Positions 24,351-35,792 of a DNA stretch of 64,000 nucleotides are shown here, piece by piece. Origin of the DNA: Lumnitzera littorea (taxonomy: Eukaryota; Streptophyta; Magnoliopsida; Myrtales; Combretaceae); contig JAMXBB010000008.1 of the NCBI GenBank assembly GCA_024138015.1, positions 4,234,107 through 4,298,106 of the forward strand. The letters run 5' to 3'. The translations under genes and the position numbers were made by a program. How positions within the stretch are numbered: the first letter of the stretch is position 1; every line of letters begins with the position of its first letter. The notes below the pieces were generated by a model. It saw nothing but the letters and a program-made list of their open reading frames with translations. It was not told the DNA's origin and did not search any database.

Positions 24351-25207
24351 TAATTGGGAGTACTCTTCTAGGGTTAAGCTCAGCTAATGTGGGCCAAATG
24401 AAAAGTAACATGCTCAGGTTCCCATAGATGAACTAAAGCTAGCACTAAAGTAACGTTCACAGAGATCTTCTACAAGGAGAGGATGAGCCCAATCTTATTC
24501 TTAATGGATTCTTACCTATTTAGGCTGAAAAGTTGGAACCACATCTAGAGTAATCTTTAAGTCCAATGTGGTGGGTGGACATAAATCTCTTCAAAAGGTC
24601 CTTGACTCGATCTAGCCATATGTTTCTAAAGAAAATATTAAATTATAATCACAACCTATTCTAAACTTTATACGGAATTGTTATAAGATATTTACAGGAA
24701 AATATTATAACGAAACTATACAAGGGAGATATAAGAAAACATAGCTTCATAACTACCTTTATCCATCTAAGTCTGCCCCATCATGGGTTTTTGTAATTTT
24801 TTGAAAAAAAGTTTTTATGTAAGTAAAGGATGGGTTCTAAAAGTACTCAAGTTCTGCGACCACCGCGTTTTTCAAAACAACGGTTCTATAGTCACATTTA
24901 AATTTGAGTGGAGTAACTCGATCAGCCTCGGAAGGTGGTTGCCCCACAACATCCAAAGCTTACACAATGGCCACCCCTCCTAATATTCTAAGACGGCCTA
25001 GTTCTAACTATATCTACTATGCATTTATGATACAAAAAATAGAATGAAATAAAATAAACCCCCAAAACTACCCCCTAGATAATCTGTAACACATATGTTA
25101 GTATATAACAAAGATAGAATAAGATAAAATAATAATTAGCTCAAACATTTTTTGTTTTTGAAAAATAATTCTGATTTCAGTAAATTATAGTGGCTAGCCT
25201 TCTTGAT

Positions 25208-25231
25208 GGCATTCCCAATAGAGCCGCCAAA
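25208..25231 (-). other. Primer-binding-site-like sequence of element Y
   Basis: On the minus strand TTTGGCGGCTCTATTGGGAA lies two bases after the LTR end (GGCTTGACA). TTTGGCGNCTC...GGG sequences commonly follow the 5' LTR in plant gypsy elements. The priming tRNA is not assigned. Confidence 0.5.
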
Positions 25232-25232
25232 C

Positions 25233-25628
25233 TGTCAAGCCTAAATTTTTTGTTTTATTTATTTTAATTTGATTAGATTTAAAACTACATTTGAATCCTG
25301 TTTGCTCAACTGATTTTCACAAAATGAAAAGTAGAAAATAAAAAAATATTCAAATACTTATCCGTTAGGCCATTAACCTGTACTTATTAACCTGTACTTT
25401 GATATTTAGTATAATTAAATTATATTTAAACTACGTGACTCTTTAAAATAAGCTATTTGAACTAAATGAAAACTAAATCGATTAACCCTAAAACATTTTA
25501 CTTTCTAAAAATGCAAAAATTCCTTATATTTTTTTCTTTTTTCATTTATTATTATTTTTTTATTTGAAATTTGAGTTTTCTTAAAAATAAAAATTAGAAC
25601 TATAAAAAGTAAAAATTAAGTGTCTACA
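25233..25628 (-). repeat. Element Y 5' LTR (right, 396 bp, internally deleted)
   Basis: On the minus strand it starts TGTAGACACTTAATTTTTAC and ends TTTAGGCTTGACA, a canonical TG...CA. After the first 45 plus-strand bases it jumps to sequence matching 13,565-13,994 of the left LTR. It therefore lacks about 2.1 kb present there, including the region expected to hold the promoter. Confidence 0.75.
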
Positions 25629-25854
25629 CTACTGTAACAAGCTTTTGGAATAAATATCTTAACAAACTAGCCAGCTCATCGGTATAGGAAACTTCTACAT
25701 ACGTATATTGAAATAAGTAAAGTGTATTTTATGCTATATTTAGACTTCCTATGTATTACTAAAATCCTTATTAAATATGAGCCTTAAATAAGCCTGATCC
25801 TAAAGCATAAGCCCAGCCTGTTAGCAAATAGTGGATGACATATGGTGGATGACA
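25629..25854 (-). repeat. Target duplication and right half of element X LTR
   Basis: CTACT (25,629-25,633) matches CTATT left of Y in four of five bases. The following 220 bases match 9695-9895 of the X left LTR, for example AACAAACTAGCCAGCTCATC. This shows that Y inserted into a pre-existing X LTR. Confidence 0.8.
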
Positions 25855-28800
25855 ATGGGACTTCAACTGGAACATAACCCTCATCTCTTAAACAGCTATC
25901 TTCAGCATATCTCTTATCTGCGAGTACATCAACATTGAGAAACCCTAATTCCTTCTCCATAACATGGAGTCATCATTCTAATCTCTCTTTTATTGCATGT
26001 AGTCCCATTTATTGTAAATCATTCCACTTTATACCCTTGCTATATGCCAAACATGATATTAGACTTTATTACATTTTCAATCTTTCTATTTCATAGAGTT
26101 TAATTCCTTAAAATTTGATAGCAGCGCACTTTTGGGTCATTAATAAACAAAGAATATAAAATGCATTTATTTTGTTTGGTGAGAGAGCAGGTTTTGATAT
26201 TAGTAGAAGGAGAAAGATGTTTTAGGAATGTGACCCTGGCCTCTGATAAAGGGATGAAAACCCATAAATTTCAAGGAATAAAGTTTCTAATTAATTTATA
26301 TCTCTAATGATGAAATTAGATTCCTACGGAGTTATAATTTTATTTTTGTAAGCTTAACCTCTAATTTTGAATTATTAAATATTTCGATAATAAATCTTTA
26401 AAAAGTGTCTTTAGACTCGATCATTATACGATTGATAAATATATAAAAAAACTGAAAATATTTTAACACTAAATATAAAAGAGGGATGGAACTATCTCCT
26501 TCTCTTATTACATAAAATTTTCTCTTTCCTTTATACTTTAACGTCTTCCTTTTTTGGTTCTTATTCCAGGTAATCGGGCTATGAAAGCACTTTATGAAAT
26601 GCTAGTTGTTAGTGTACCCTCACTATTTGTATAAAAATTAGTTTTTATTTTTTTTTCATCTAATATAATAAAGAAACATATATTTATTTTTAATTTATAG
26701 TAAAATATTTTGCATTTACTATTACGAATTTTATTTTTAATGTATCTATATAATTTATAATAACTTCTTTCAAAAATCATACGAACAAAAGAAATTATAA
26801 AAATTATGAAAAAAAGTAGCTTTATTGGAAATTATGAAAGGAAAGGAATAAAACGGTGGGAGAAAAAAAAAAAACAGGAAGAGAAAAAGGTAGAATACAA
26901 TTTTAGACAACGAGAAAGAGAAATTAGATATGAAAATGATAAAGAAACATAATTTTACTTATAATATAAGTTATATATAATTTTATAACATTATTTCAGT
27001 ATTGATTTTTCTGTTAAATAATATTTGATATTAATTTAAATAATAATTTTAATTATAGTGGTTATTTAAGTCTTTAAAAGCTTTTTTAATAATATAGATG
27101 AGCATCCAAATATTATTTTATTGCTGTAGTACGTGGATATCGAGATATTCAATTATCCCGATAACCTCTGAAGAGGAAAAGAATCCAGGCATTAGAAAAG
27201 TAAACATGTTTTCATAACGTCTCTCTCAGTCCTTTAGCCCTTTTATAAATGTAAAAGCTTAAGTCAATACAAAACAGAAAACATAAACGGTATATGAAAG
27301 TAACTATAACAAAAGATGGAAGGTAATATTACAAAATGGGTCAAGTCTTTTATCCTACTCTGAAAATATTATTTCTATTCTTTTGAAAATATTATTTCTA
27401 TTCTATCCTATTATATAAAGATGGAATAAAGAGTTAGATTAATCGTTAAAAAGTAATATTAGAACCATAAAAAATTTTATAAAATTTATATCTCAAAAGA
27501 AAAATATATCGTAAAAAATTTATTACTATGTTGCTTTTATTCTACTCAGATGGCATATTTATTCTATTAGTTTAATAATCTCATGGGTTACTAGGTTTTG
27601 TACCAATTTACTAGGCTGACAGATTTTTAAATAAAATATTTCTCCTTAAGCAACCCATCACATATACACAACATTGCACATAAATAGTTATGTATTAGGA
27701 TTTCTACTGTAGTAATTCTATCTCAATTCACACTCTGCTCTTGTCAAGCGTCACAATCCAATTCATTGACGATCGGTTCCTTCAAAGTCCATCCAAAATC
27801 AACATCAATATCACTTTCAAATATTAATAGAATTTCATAATTTCTTTTACCAACCATCAAAGTCTACTTTCCCCAGTAAAACTGCACCTTCTACGATTTA
27901 CATATACTGCTTCTGTTTAGTCACATTAATCACATGTAACAGCATTGGATTGTTGTGCTTAACATTTGACAACCTTAAAATAGACATCCAGATTGGCCCA
28001 AGAGAAAAAGGAAAAAAGAAAAAAAAGAAAAAAAAAATAGCTATCCACATTCTTAAGTGTTCGATCGAAAAGAAGAAAATTATGACATAAAGAACAATAA
28101 AGAGTATATATAGATATATAGTTGATTTGTTTCTTTAATTAACAAAGAGTAAACTCTAAATACACCATAATATACATAGAAAATCAATATTTATTTTTGT
28201 TTTTGTTACCGATACTTTTTTCATTTCTTGGAGACATCTTTTTATACATAAAAAATGATATCTCTAGAAAAGTTTTAACCTTCACATAAGTTTATGTAAA
28301 ATAATGCAACTCTTGATGTATTATGTTGTGTTTTCAAGAATTAAAGAATTATAATTTTTTCTAAATATTATAACATGTCTACTCTTGCACTCATTTATCT
28401 ATATTATATATTGCGCTAAGTGTCTTTTCATGTCATATAAAGAGTTTCTTCTTTTTCTTTCGTTTTAGGTTAATAGCAATATGTGTATACATATAGCACT
28501 GCCTTAAATGAATATTGGAAAAGTTCTGTCATTGTTTGATCCTTTTAATTAAGGGTGAAATTATTCTCAAGTGCAGTTTACAAAGATTTTTGTTGTCAAT
28601 TTTTTCTCCGTTGTAGTGTTGTGCTCGTTTTTCATTATTATCTACAAGGTTTGGGTTTGTTTTTTTTTTTTTTTCCAAATTATGGCATTGGGGGACCACC
28701 CTCTCTCTCTCTATCTCTCTTTTTTGAAATTTAATTTTCTTTTATCAAATTTAATTGATAGGTAATGGAACTCTTTATCTTCCAAGATCTTATCGTTATT

Positions 28801-31780
28801 TATTTTTTAGGACAATTTTATGGTGACTTCTTTGTCACTATAAATTTATAATTTACTTATATTAACTATAAACTCTTCAAGCTCAATTTTTCCTACCCAT
28901 TGTAATGATGGTTTCAGACTATATTGAAAAGAAAGTTTAAAGTTAAGGACTTAAGCTACACTTAATGTTTTTTTTTTTTTTTTTTCAATCAAGATGTGAT
29001 TTTAAAGTTTTATTTTGGTCTTCTTATTCTTGGAAATTTTATCAACTATCAAGAAACAAGATATTGAGTTCCCACATGCTCGGTTTGTGTGTCTTTTGGC
29101 TTATGTTTGACTTGTTTTATTTTTTTATTTTTATTTATTGATCATTATATGTTAGTCTTGAATGTTTTATTATTAAAATAACATAGTCTATTACTTACAA
29201 TTGTAGAGTGTTCGAAGCTAATTTTTGTTGCTATTATCATCAAGGTTTGTTTATAATACATAATTTCAAAAGTATTTTTTTTATTGTGGTAATTCTTTAG
29301 CATGTAAATTTTATATAATATTTCTTCAGTATTAACTTTTCATCAATAGTAACACCTTTTAACGATTTAAATTTTTTCTTTAATCACTTAAACTTTTTCA
29401 CTAGTTAAAATCACTTTTTCTAATTATGTAATCAATATACATGTTCTTTATACAAAATGATACTTTCAAAAAGGTTCTGACATTTATATAATGAATTTTC
29501 CTATGATTTCATTGTTCTTTATTTCACCTTTACTTTGTGTTCATTTATATTTAAATCAATGAACAAATTATGAATACGATGGTTTAGATTTAAAAAAATA
29601 TAAGTGAATAATGGAATGAAGTGTTAAAATGATCATACTAAAATGAAGGACAAGATTATAAAAACTCCGCTAATAGTTCACAACCATTGCATAACTTTTG
29701 CATTAGCACATACGATTGTGCCTCTGTCTTAATAACATAATATTTCGTATTAAGATTTATATTATATATATTATAATATTATTATAATATAATAGAATTT
29801 ATTTTATTGATATTATCTTTTGATCATTTGTAACTTTTTATTTTTATTACTTTCGCCTTTTCAATTTTTTCCTTTTGACAATTAACGATTTTTTTCTTTT
29901 TAGTCATAAGTCCAAAAGGCATATTGTTTGTAAATTACGTTAATTAAGGGGAAAGTTCTATGGTCCTGTCTATGTTTTTGATGTGACCGATTCCTCTTAT
30001 CATCTGACCATTAATTTACTATCAATTTAATTTAAACTATTAAAAACATAATTAGTTTAATGATTAAAATTTAATAAATATAAATCAAATATTACACCAA
30101 TAGTGATTATTGATCTCATAAAAAATATGAATGAAACCGTGGAAAAATCCCAATTAAGGAGACTCCAATAGTGGTATGGTTTAATGCAAAGCAATACAAC
30201 TATTGGTTGTGATTATCTTTTTATATAAATAAAGTACGCAAATATAAATTTATTTTGAACCAAAAACTACATATATTGTCTGGAGTATTAACTGAGTTAT
30301 TTATATATAGGAAAAAGACTCCACCCATTAAAAGAAAACATGTCTCTCTCACTTCTTTGATAAATGTAAAGTTTTTTAAAACGTGTGAAGAAAAGTCAGA
30401 TTAAGGAAAATGGTAAATAGTAATCATAAGAAAGAAAAAAAAAAAAAGATAGATTCCCATATAGGTGGATTTTTTTATAGTCCTATTTATATTTTTTACG
30501 TGATCGATTCTATATTCCATCTAATCTTTGATTTAATATTTATTAAATCTAAACCATTGAACTAATTATATTTTCAATTGTTTAAATCTAATCGATATTA
30601 AATTTACAGTGTGATAAATGGCGGGAAAGGTTCCGTCAAAATAGTGTGGAAAAAATAACAAGGAAAAGATCTGCTTCTGCCATTCTACGATTAGTGATCT
30701 CTCACTTTCATTAACTTCTTCAGTAGTTTTGGTAGGCCTAATTTCGGATTTTGCAATCACAACTCATGTACATGTGTATCATTAGTATGTCAATTGTTAC
30801 CACTGTTTTTTAAGATTTCCAGTTAAAATGTTGTAGATAAGTTTTTAAGCTGTCATGTCTGTTCTAATTGCAGCAGTAAGAGTGTTTGTCCAACAACGGC
30901 CAGGCTTTGCGGTGATTATTTGTTGAACATATTATTGATGAATTAATCACATGTAATCGCATTGGATCATTATGCTTAATATTTCACAGCATTAATAAAA
31001 TAGCTAGAGATATAAGGAAATCAATACTAAGTTCTATAATTAAAAGAAGGTATAATCTAAACAGAAGGTACACATCAACAACGAGTGCCAAATGGCTCAT
31101 ATAATCTAATTATATTTTAAAATCCCAAATTTGTAACAAAGCTTAAGAATAAGTAAAGGCATCTTAGCAATAGTTATTGCTTTTCATATTGTTTGCAAAC
31201 TTAAGCTAAACGATGTAATCCGTGATATTTTATATATTAACACATCTACACCGTGCATCATTCTTGTTTGTGCTATGTTATACTTCATTTGCGTTTCTCC
31301 AAATGCATTATTCTTTTCTTTTTTTTTTTTGGAAGATGGAACCTTATAGGAATGCCATTCCTTATCATTGTTCATAATCAATTATTTTGCTTTTGTAACA
31401 TGCCATACATATATATTTATATAGTCAACTACATTAAAAAGAGAAAATTCGAATTCATTCTAATTAGAAGGTGAGTTTTTATAGTAACCAAACCATTTTA
31501 AATTAATATTTCCAAAATTATTTCTCCACTTTATTTGACCAACTATTCTAATTTTAACTTGAGATGGAAATCAAATTTACAAAGTTATTTAATAATTTTC
31601 GTACTTTATATTCGTTCACTGTTCATACTAACCACTGGTAACTTTTTTCATCAGATTTTGTACATAAAAAGATCACTGAAACAATAAAGATATTATATAA
31701 TCCTATAAAGATGTTATATGCTCCTATATTTTTTCGTCAGTCAAATTTTTTCATCAGATTTAGTCCATGAAAAGCACCAC
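25855..31780. other. AT-rich intergenic region
   Basis: I find no convincing coding sequence over nearly 6 kb. Short open frames (26,592-26,780; 28,571-28,765; 30,566-30,760; 31,184-31,381; 31,253-31,474) are low-complexity and unconserved in appearance. The region has poly-T and poly-A runs, a CT microsatellite near 28,700 and a diverged repeat pair near 30 kb. Confidence 0.7.
29960..30600. repeat. Pair of diverged direct repeats, about 110 bp each
   Basis: Sequence near 29,960-30,070 (GTCCTGTCTATGTTTTTGAT, then GTGACCGATTC) resembles 30,478-30,590 (GTCCTATTTATATTTTTTAC, then GTGATCGATTC) in the same orientation. Both continue into similar AATTTAAAC/AATCTAAAC text. They are probably relics of one dispersed element. 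Confidence 0.5.
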
Positions 31781-31805
31781 GGCATTATTTAAACATGCAC
31801 CCCAT

Positions 31806-31809
31806 GAAA

Positions 31810-31840
<31 letters not shown>

Positions 31841-31850
31841 CAAACACACA
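31806..31850. repeat. Poly-A plus CA microsatellite downstream of the C2H2 gene
   Basis: About 21 A residues are followed by a CA run with one interruption. It lies 40 bases past the stop codon of the zinc-finger gene, within its probable 3' UTR. Confidence 0.9.
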
Positions 31851-31890
31851 TTCAACTGTTAAAACTTGAGAAAACAGCACGAGAAACTCC

Positions 31891-32235
31891 TTAGTGACGC
31901 CTAGTAGCGTGGTCGAGCAACGCTGCTTTGTCTGCGAAAGAGCGTGTGCAATTCTTGCATGCAAACTTACTAGTATTTCCATGCGATGACTTCATATGAG
32001 CCGTTGCCCCACTTTCAGAGGAGAAGTGACTTCCACAGTGGTGGCAGTAAGCGTTGAAATCCTTCTCGGCGTTTGTTGCCGGAGGAGCTTCCGGAGCCGG
32101 ATCAGGCTGGGGGGAAGAGGGAGCTGGTTGCTGATGATTGTGATTTGGGTAATGTGGAGGGTAGTTATAGTTGTTGTTGTTGTTGCTGCTGCTGCTGTTA
32201 TTGTTGTTGCGGCCTTTGCGTTGATTGCCAGCCAT
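31891..32235 (-). CDS. Two-finger C2H2 zinc-finger protein
   Basis: A 114-residue protein from a single exon. Residues 1-62 are low-complexity: MAGNQRKGR, an Asn/Ser run, then Tyr/His/Asn and a Pro-rich stretch. Two C2H2 fingers follow in the C-terminal half. Each has the spacing C-x2-C-x12-H-x4-H (YCHHCGSHF...HMKSSH and FACKNCTRSF...HATRRH). The protein ends on the last zinc-ligand His. The plant QALGGH motif is absent, and no EAR-type repressor motif is seen. A longer open frame extends upstream to 32,460, but the Met at 32,235 is preferred because the low-complexity domain starts there, a TATA box lies about 115 bases upstream, and the intervening translation is hydrophobic junk. It is probably a nucleic-acid-binding nuclear protein. 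I do not recognise the exact orthologue. Confidence 0.8.
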   Translation of the reverse strand: MAGNQRKGRNNNNSSSSNNNNNYNYPPHYPNHNHQQPAPSSPQPDPAPEAPPATNAEKDFNAYCHHCGSHFSSESGATAHMKSSHGNTSKFACKNCTRSFADKAALLDHATRRH

Positions 32236-32350
32236 GGTGTTATGAATAAGAAGAAAGTAAGATGATGTAAGAAATGAAGAAAAAAATAAGAGATGAACAA
32301 TTAGCAGGAAGAGTACGATGAGGGATTTGATAGAAGAGGTTGTTTGGTTG

Positions 32351-32356
32351 TTTATA
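32351..32356 (-). promoter_or_regulatory. TATA box of the C2H2 gene
   Basis: The minus strand reads CCATATAAACAACC. This is 116 bases upstream of the preferred ATG, which would give a 5' leader of roughly 80-90 bases that is rich in CT and lacks long upstream frames. It supports the start at 32,235. Confidence 0.5.
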
Positions 32357-32705
32357 TGGAAGATGATAAGAGAAGTGATAGAGAGAAGGATTGTGACAAT
32401 TTTACTTTCTTCATAAAAAAAAAATTGATTAGTGTGCCTCCTCATAACCAAATAAAGCAATGGGATAGTAATGTATTTTTGCTGGTTTCAGTAGCTTCCT
32501 CAGTGAAGATTCAAATGAAATTGGGTTTTATATTGATACTGGAAATTCTGTAGTTAAGATGGCTATGGGTGAAACAAGGTTACTGTTGGTAATTTAAACC
32601 CTTAGTTGAACAGCACACCTAATTTAATTTAATGTCCAGGGTTTTTTATGGTTCCACATTGCAAGAAAAGGAGAAAATACAATATTGACGGGGCTGCCTC
32701 TGATT

Positions 32706-33190
32706 TTGTACTTTAAATACATGTATTTTGCTCCCTTTTATGAAACATTACTTGCAATTTAAAAATAAACATGTGGAATGTACTTTGGTGAAAAAATAAA
32801 CAACAAAAGCAATTTTCTTTCGTTTATCTAATTTAGATGTTTTGAATTTTGAATGTGATTGAAATGCCACTGAGCAAGTCTTTATAAGTATTCTATTCGT
32901 CCGACCTATTAAAAAAATATTTTGAGATGGGTTTTAAGAAAGGTTCAAAACTCTATTTATCTAATATAATTATTCTTACTAAAGTTCATTATAAAAAAAT
33001 ACATCTATTTTTTTTTTCACCCCATTTCACTTTGCATATATACATTTTCTTTTTTTCCCTTTAAATACCTGTATTTTCCGCTCTTTAAGAAACATTACTT
33101 ACAAATTTATAAAAAAAAAAATGTGGAACGTAGCAAAAGCTATTTCCTCTTTTAGTTTCTAATTTAGATGTCTTGGATTTTTCTTCTTTC
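32706..33190. repeat. Pair of direct repeats, about 140 bp, about 345 bp apart
   Basis: Near 32,706-32,850: TTTAAATACATGTATTTTGC, then GAAACATTACTTGCAA, TGTGGAATGTA and CTAATTTAGATGTTTTG. Near 33,056-33,180: TTTAAATACCTGTATTTTCC, then GAAACATTACTTACAA, TGTGGAACGTA and CTAATTTAGATGTCTTG. The copies are diverged and in the same orientation. This is a local duplication in the spacer between the zinc-finger and F-box genes; the rest of 33,190-34,120 shows nothing recognisable. Confidence 0.7.
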
Positions 33191-34120
33191 TTTTTTTTCT
33201 TTTTTCTTTTTTCCTATTTTCCCCTATGCGTTCTATGTGCCTATGTTCAACATCTAATACAGAGGTATGCAAAGTATATAAAGCCAAAAATTAAAGCATA
33301 TAAGAGCACAGGTATGTTATATGTAATCGACTCTTCTAATAAAAGATAATTTTTAGAAATTTCCAATAATTATTAATTTTCTAGTGACTTCCTCACAAAA
33401 TATTATTTTAATTTGATGTAAACATTAAACATATATTATGTCTTCAATATACATGTCACAATTACATATTTCTCATCTATTTATTTATGTACTTGCAGTT
33501 ATAGTTAAAAAGAAATGTCAAATATCAAATTAGACCCTATTTTGAAAATATATGATATATAAGATTCCGTGGACCTCTGCATAGCAAAGGCTAAACTATC
33601 TTGATAAACTTAGACGATGTTGTGACGTGTTAGGAGTTCACTAGTCATTTGGTAAATAGCCAATAACTCTTCGTTTTTATCCATATTGTTGAAGCCGATT
33701 ACCCACTTTTTTTGTTTTAGTGATTACCAAGAGTTGGGGGAATTAGAATTGTTTTATCTCATTTAATAGATTAGTATTCATGTTATTAAATTATAAGGCT
33801 ATCGGTCTACTTTTGTTGTTTTAGGTGTTGTTTATAATTATTTTTTTTTATTTTCCATTTCACATAATAAGTCCTTTATTTCTAGAAATTAACTAGCATT
33901 GTATCCAACTAATATAATTACATACAAAGAATATAGAATTTAATAATATATATGCTTTGGATATGGTTTTCTATAAATAGATAATTCTTAAAATATTTTT
34001 TTAAGCACCTATAAGTGTTAGTAATTATCATGGTTCCATATTATAAATTTATGTGTGCACACTTAGTTGGTTATAGAGCCGGTCATTAGTAAATTTTGCT
34101 GAAGAAGCAAATATACTGAA

Positions 34121-34320
34121 CAAGCAAAGTATTGTTTACCCTTTTTCAAGACGATTTTAATCTTAAATTTAACTCAAAAATCAAAACTTCCTAATTGAGT
34201 GTGGTATTATAAATGGTTTTAGAGAATATGGAAAGTAATGTTTACTTTTTTTAAGACCATTTCAATCGTAAACTTAACTTAAAAATCAAAACTTGTTGAT
34301 AGAGTGTAGATAGATAACAG
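34121..34320. repeat. Tandem duplication, 106-bp unit, upstream of the F-box gene
   Basis: GCAAAGTATTGTTTACCC...TCAAAACTT at 34,125-34,190 recurs at 34,231-34,295 with an offset of 106 bases and several substitutions. It lies 300-500 bases upstream of the F-box start, in the promoter region. Confidence 0.75.
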
Positions 34321-34625
34321 ATATAAGATATATAGAACAAATAAGTTAACTCAAAATAAAATAAGATAGATATCAATTTAGGAAAATACAAATGAATCAA
34401 TCTAATCTCAAATATAGAAGAAAAGAGTGAAAACAAAAATTCGCTTCCCTTCTAGTAAGTGAGTATATATTTTGTAATATTTGTTTTTCTAATATATAAA
34501 ATGCTTCTAACTTTTTACCAGAATATATGTGTTAGTGAACTTCTATGTACCGTGAGTAGTTCCCAATTCTTATTGCATCTAATTTAGAAATTGACAGAAG
34601 TTTTAATATCATTTAAGATCTCATC

Positions 34626-35792
34626 ATGGAGAAGTCACAAGGGGATTGGGCATTGCTTCCAGATGAACTTCTTGCTTTGTTTCTAGAGAAATTGCCTTTC
34701 TTCCCCGACTATGTTAACTTTAGTTTGGTCTGCAAATCATGGAACAATGTTGCAAGAAGAGAAAGGCATCCGCGACTTCCATTGCTATTAGTTCCAACGA
34801 AAGATGGGAGTGAAGAGAAACGTGGTTTATACGATGTTATCGACAACTCAAACTCGGAATATCGAGTGAGTGTAAGTTATAACTAGAGATGTTGTGGTTC
34901 TTGCCATGGCTGTTTATTCTTTTCAAGCAAAACTAATTTTATCGTATCAAAACCGTTTACTGGCAACAAGATAATTAAACTTCCACCTGTGACATTTAAT
35001 GTGCCTGAAAATGATAAAAACTATGATTATGACTATACATTTTCCGTCGATAAAGCTGTTTTATCGTGCGATCCCTATCTATACCCAAATAATTATGAGA
35101 TTGTAGCAATATGCAAATACAAATTGGCAATTTTTAGGGCAAGCAATGATGATTGGATAGTTCTTGAAGAGAACCCATCTTTGTGGACACACACTGATGT
35201 GATTTATCACGAGGGTGGGTTTTATGCCATAGATTTGTTCATGGGTTTAGGAAAAATTAATGTGGATGATGATAGACTTGTGAGGTCACACAAAATAGAT
35301 ACGATTGTTCCAGAATTGATACCGCGATTTGATCGTTCGGTTGAAGATCGATTTGGCTTGACTCGCCTTTGTTATCTAATTGAATCATCAAGAGGGGAGT
35401 TAGTTTGTGCTTTAAGAGTCATGTACGATGAGGATTATGAAGATGCGTTTCGGATATTTACAACTTGTTTCAAGATATTCAAGTTGGAAAATACAATGAA
35501 GTGGACTGAAACTAACACGTTAGACGGTGATGCTTTATTCTTGGGCGTAAATCACTCGTTGGCAATCAACATGACAAAAGGATTTCCATACCAACCAAAC
35601 TGTATCTACTACACAGATGACGCAGGTACTCTTACTTCAGCGTATCCATTTGGCCCTCGCGATGTAGGCATCTTCGATCTTGAAACTCGGAGTTGTTTTC
35701 AATCCCCTTTCAATTATGATTGTTCTCGCATGCCTCCATCCATTTGGATTGTACCCTCTCTTGATGAGACATCATCACATATATCATATTAA
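34626..35792 (+). pseudogene. F-box/DUF295 (KIB-type) gene with one in-frame stop
   Basis: One frame of 389 codons covers the region and is interrupted only by TAG at 34,884-34,886 (codon 87). Residues 7-46 form an F-box (WALLPDELLALFLEKL, then VCKSWNNVARRE), which would bind SKP1 in an SCF ubiquitin ligase. The remainder matches the DUF295/KIB C-terminal domain: RGLYDV, RCCGSCHGCLF just after the stop, GNKIIKLPPV, and the closing PPSIWIVPSLDE. Family members usually have a residue such as Lys at the stop position (YNKRCCG-like), so AAG to TAG would explain it. No frameshift occurs and length is normal for the family. It could be a recent pseudogene, a null allele or a base-call error. An intron around the stop is unlikely, because coding similarity runs through it. 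Without readthrough the product is only an 86-residue F-box. Confidence 0.85.

Larger units (their letters stand above)
11436..25628 (-). mobile_element. Element Y: decayed 14.2-kb Tat/Ogre-type Ty3/gypsy retrotransposon
   Basis: Y is bounded by related LTRs (11,436-13,994 and 25,233-25,628) and by a near-identical 5-bp target duplication, CTATT on the left and CTACT on the right. Reading leftward, it contains a PBS-like sequence, an ORF1-like region, gag, protease, RT, RNase H, a second RNase H and integrase. A long 3' non-coding region with a tandem array follows. A second RNase H and an extra 5' ORF are hallmarks of the Tat lineage (Ogre and relatives). All coding parts carry stops or frameshifts. 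By eye the LTR pair is clearly diverged, so the insertion is old. Confidence 0.85.
9575..25854 (-). mobile_element. Element X: internally deleted gypsy retrotransposon split by element Y
   Basis: Two related sequences bracket a short interior. The left LTR is 9575-9895. The right LTR is 11,289-11,435 continued at 25,634-25,854. The two LTR halves rejoin exactly where element Y sits. LTRs begin TGGGATAG and end TGACA on the plus strand. A PBS-like sequence lies next to the right LTR on the minus strand, so the element reads leftward. The interior (9896-11,288) is only 1.4 kb and fuses gag to the RT/RNase H region. Left-LTR features repeat in copy A at 6748-7068. Flanking target duplications of X itself were not convincing. 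Confidence 0.8.

Noticed and set aside
31992..32300. Frames overlapping the C2H2 gene on both strands
   Set aside because: They are shadows of the Asn/Ser trinucleotide repeat and zinc-finger coding sequence.
32236..32460. N-terminal extension of the C2H2 protein to an upstream Met
   Set aside because: The extra 75 residues are hydrophobic and overlap the TATA box and leader. The Met at 32,235 better fits a plant gene start.
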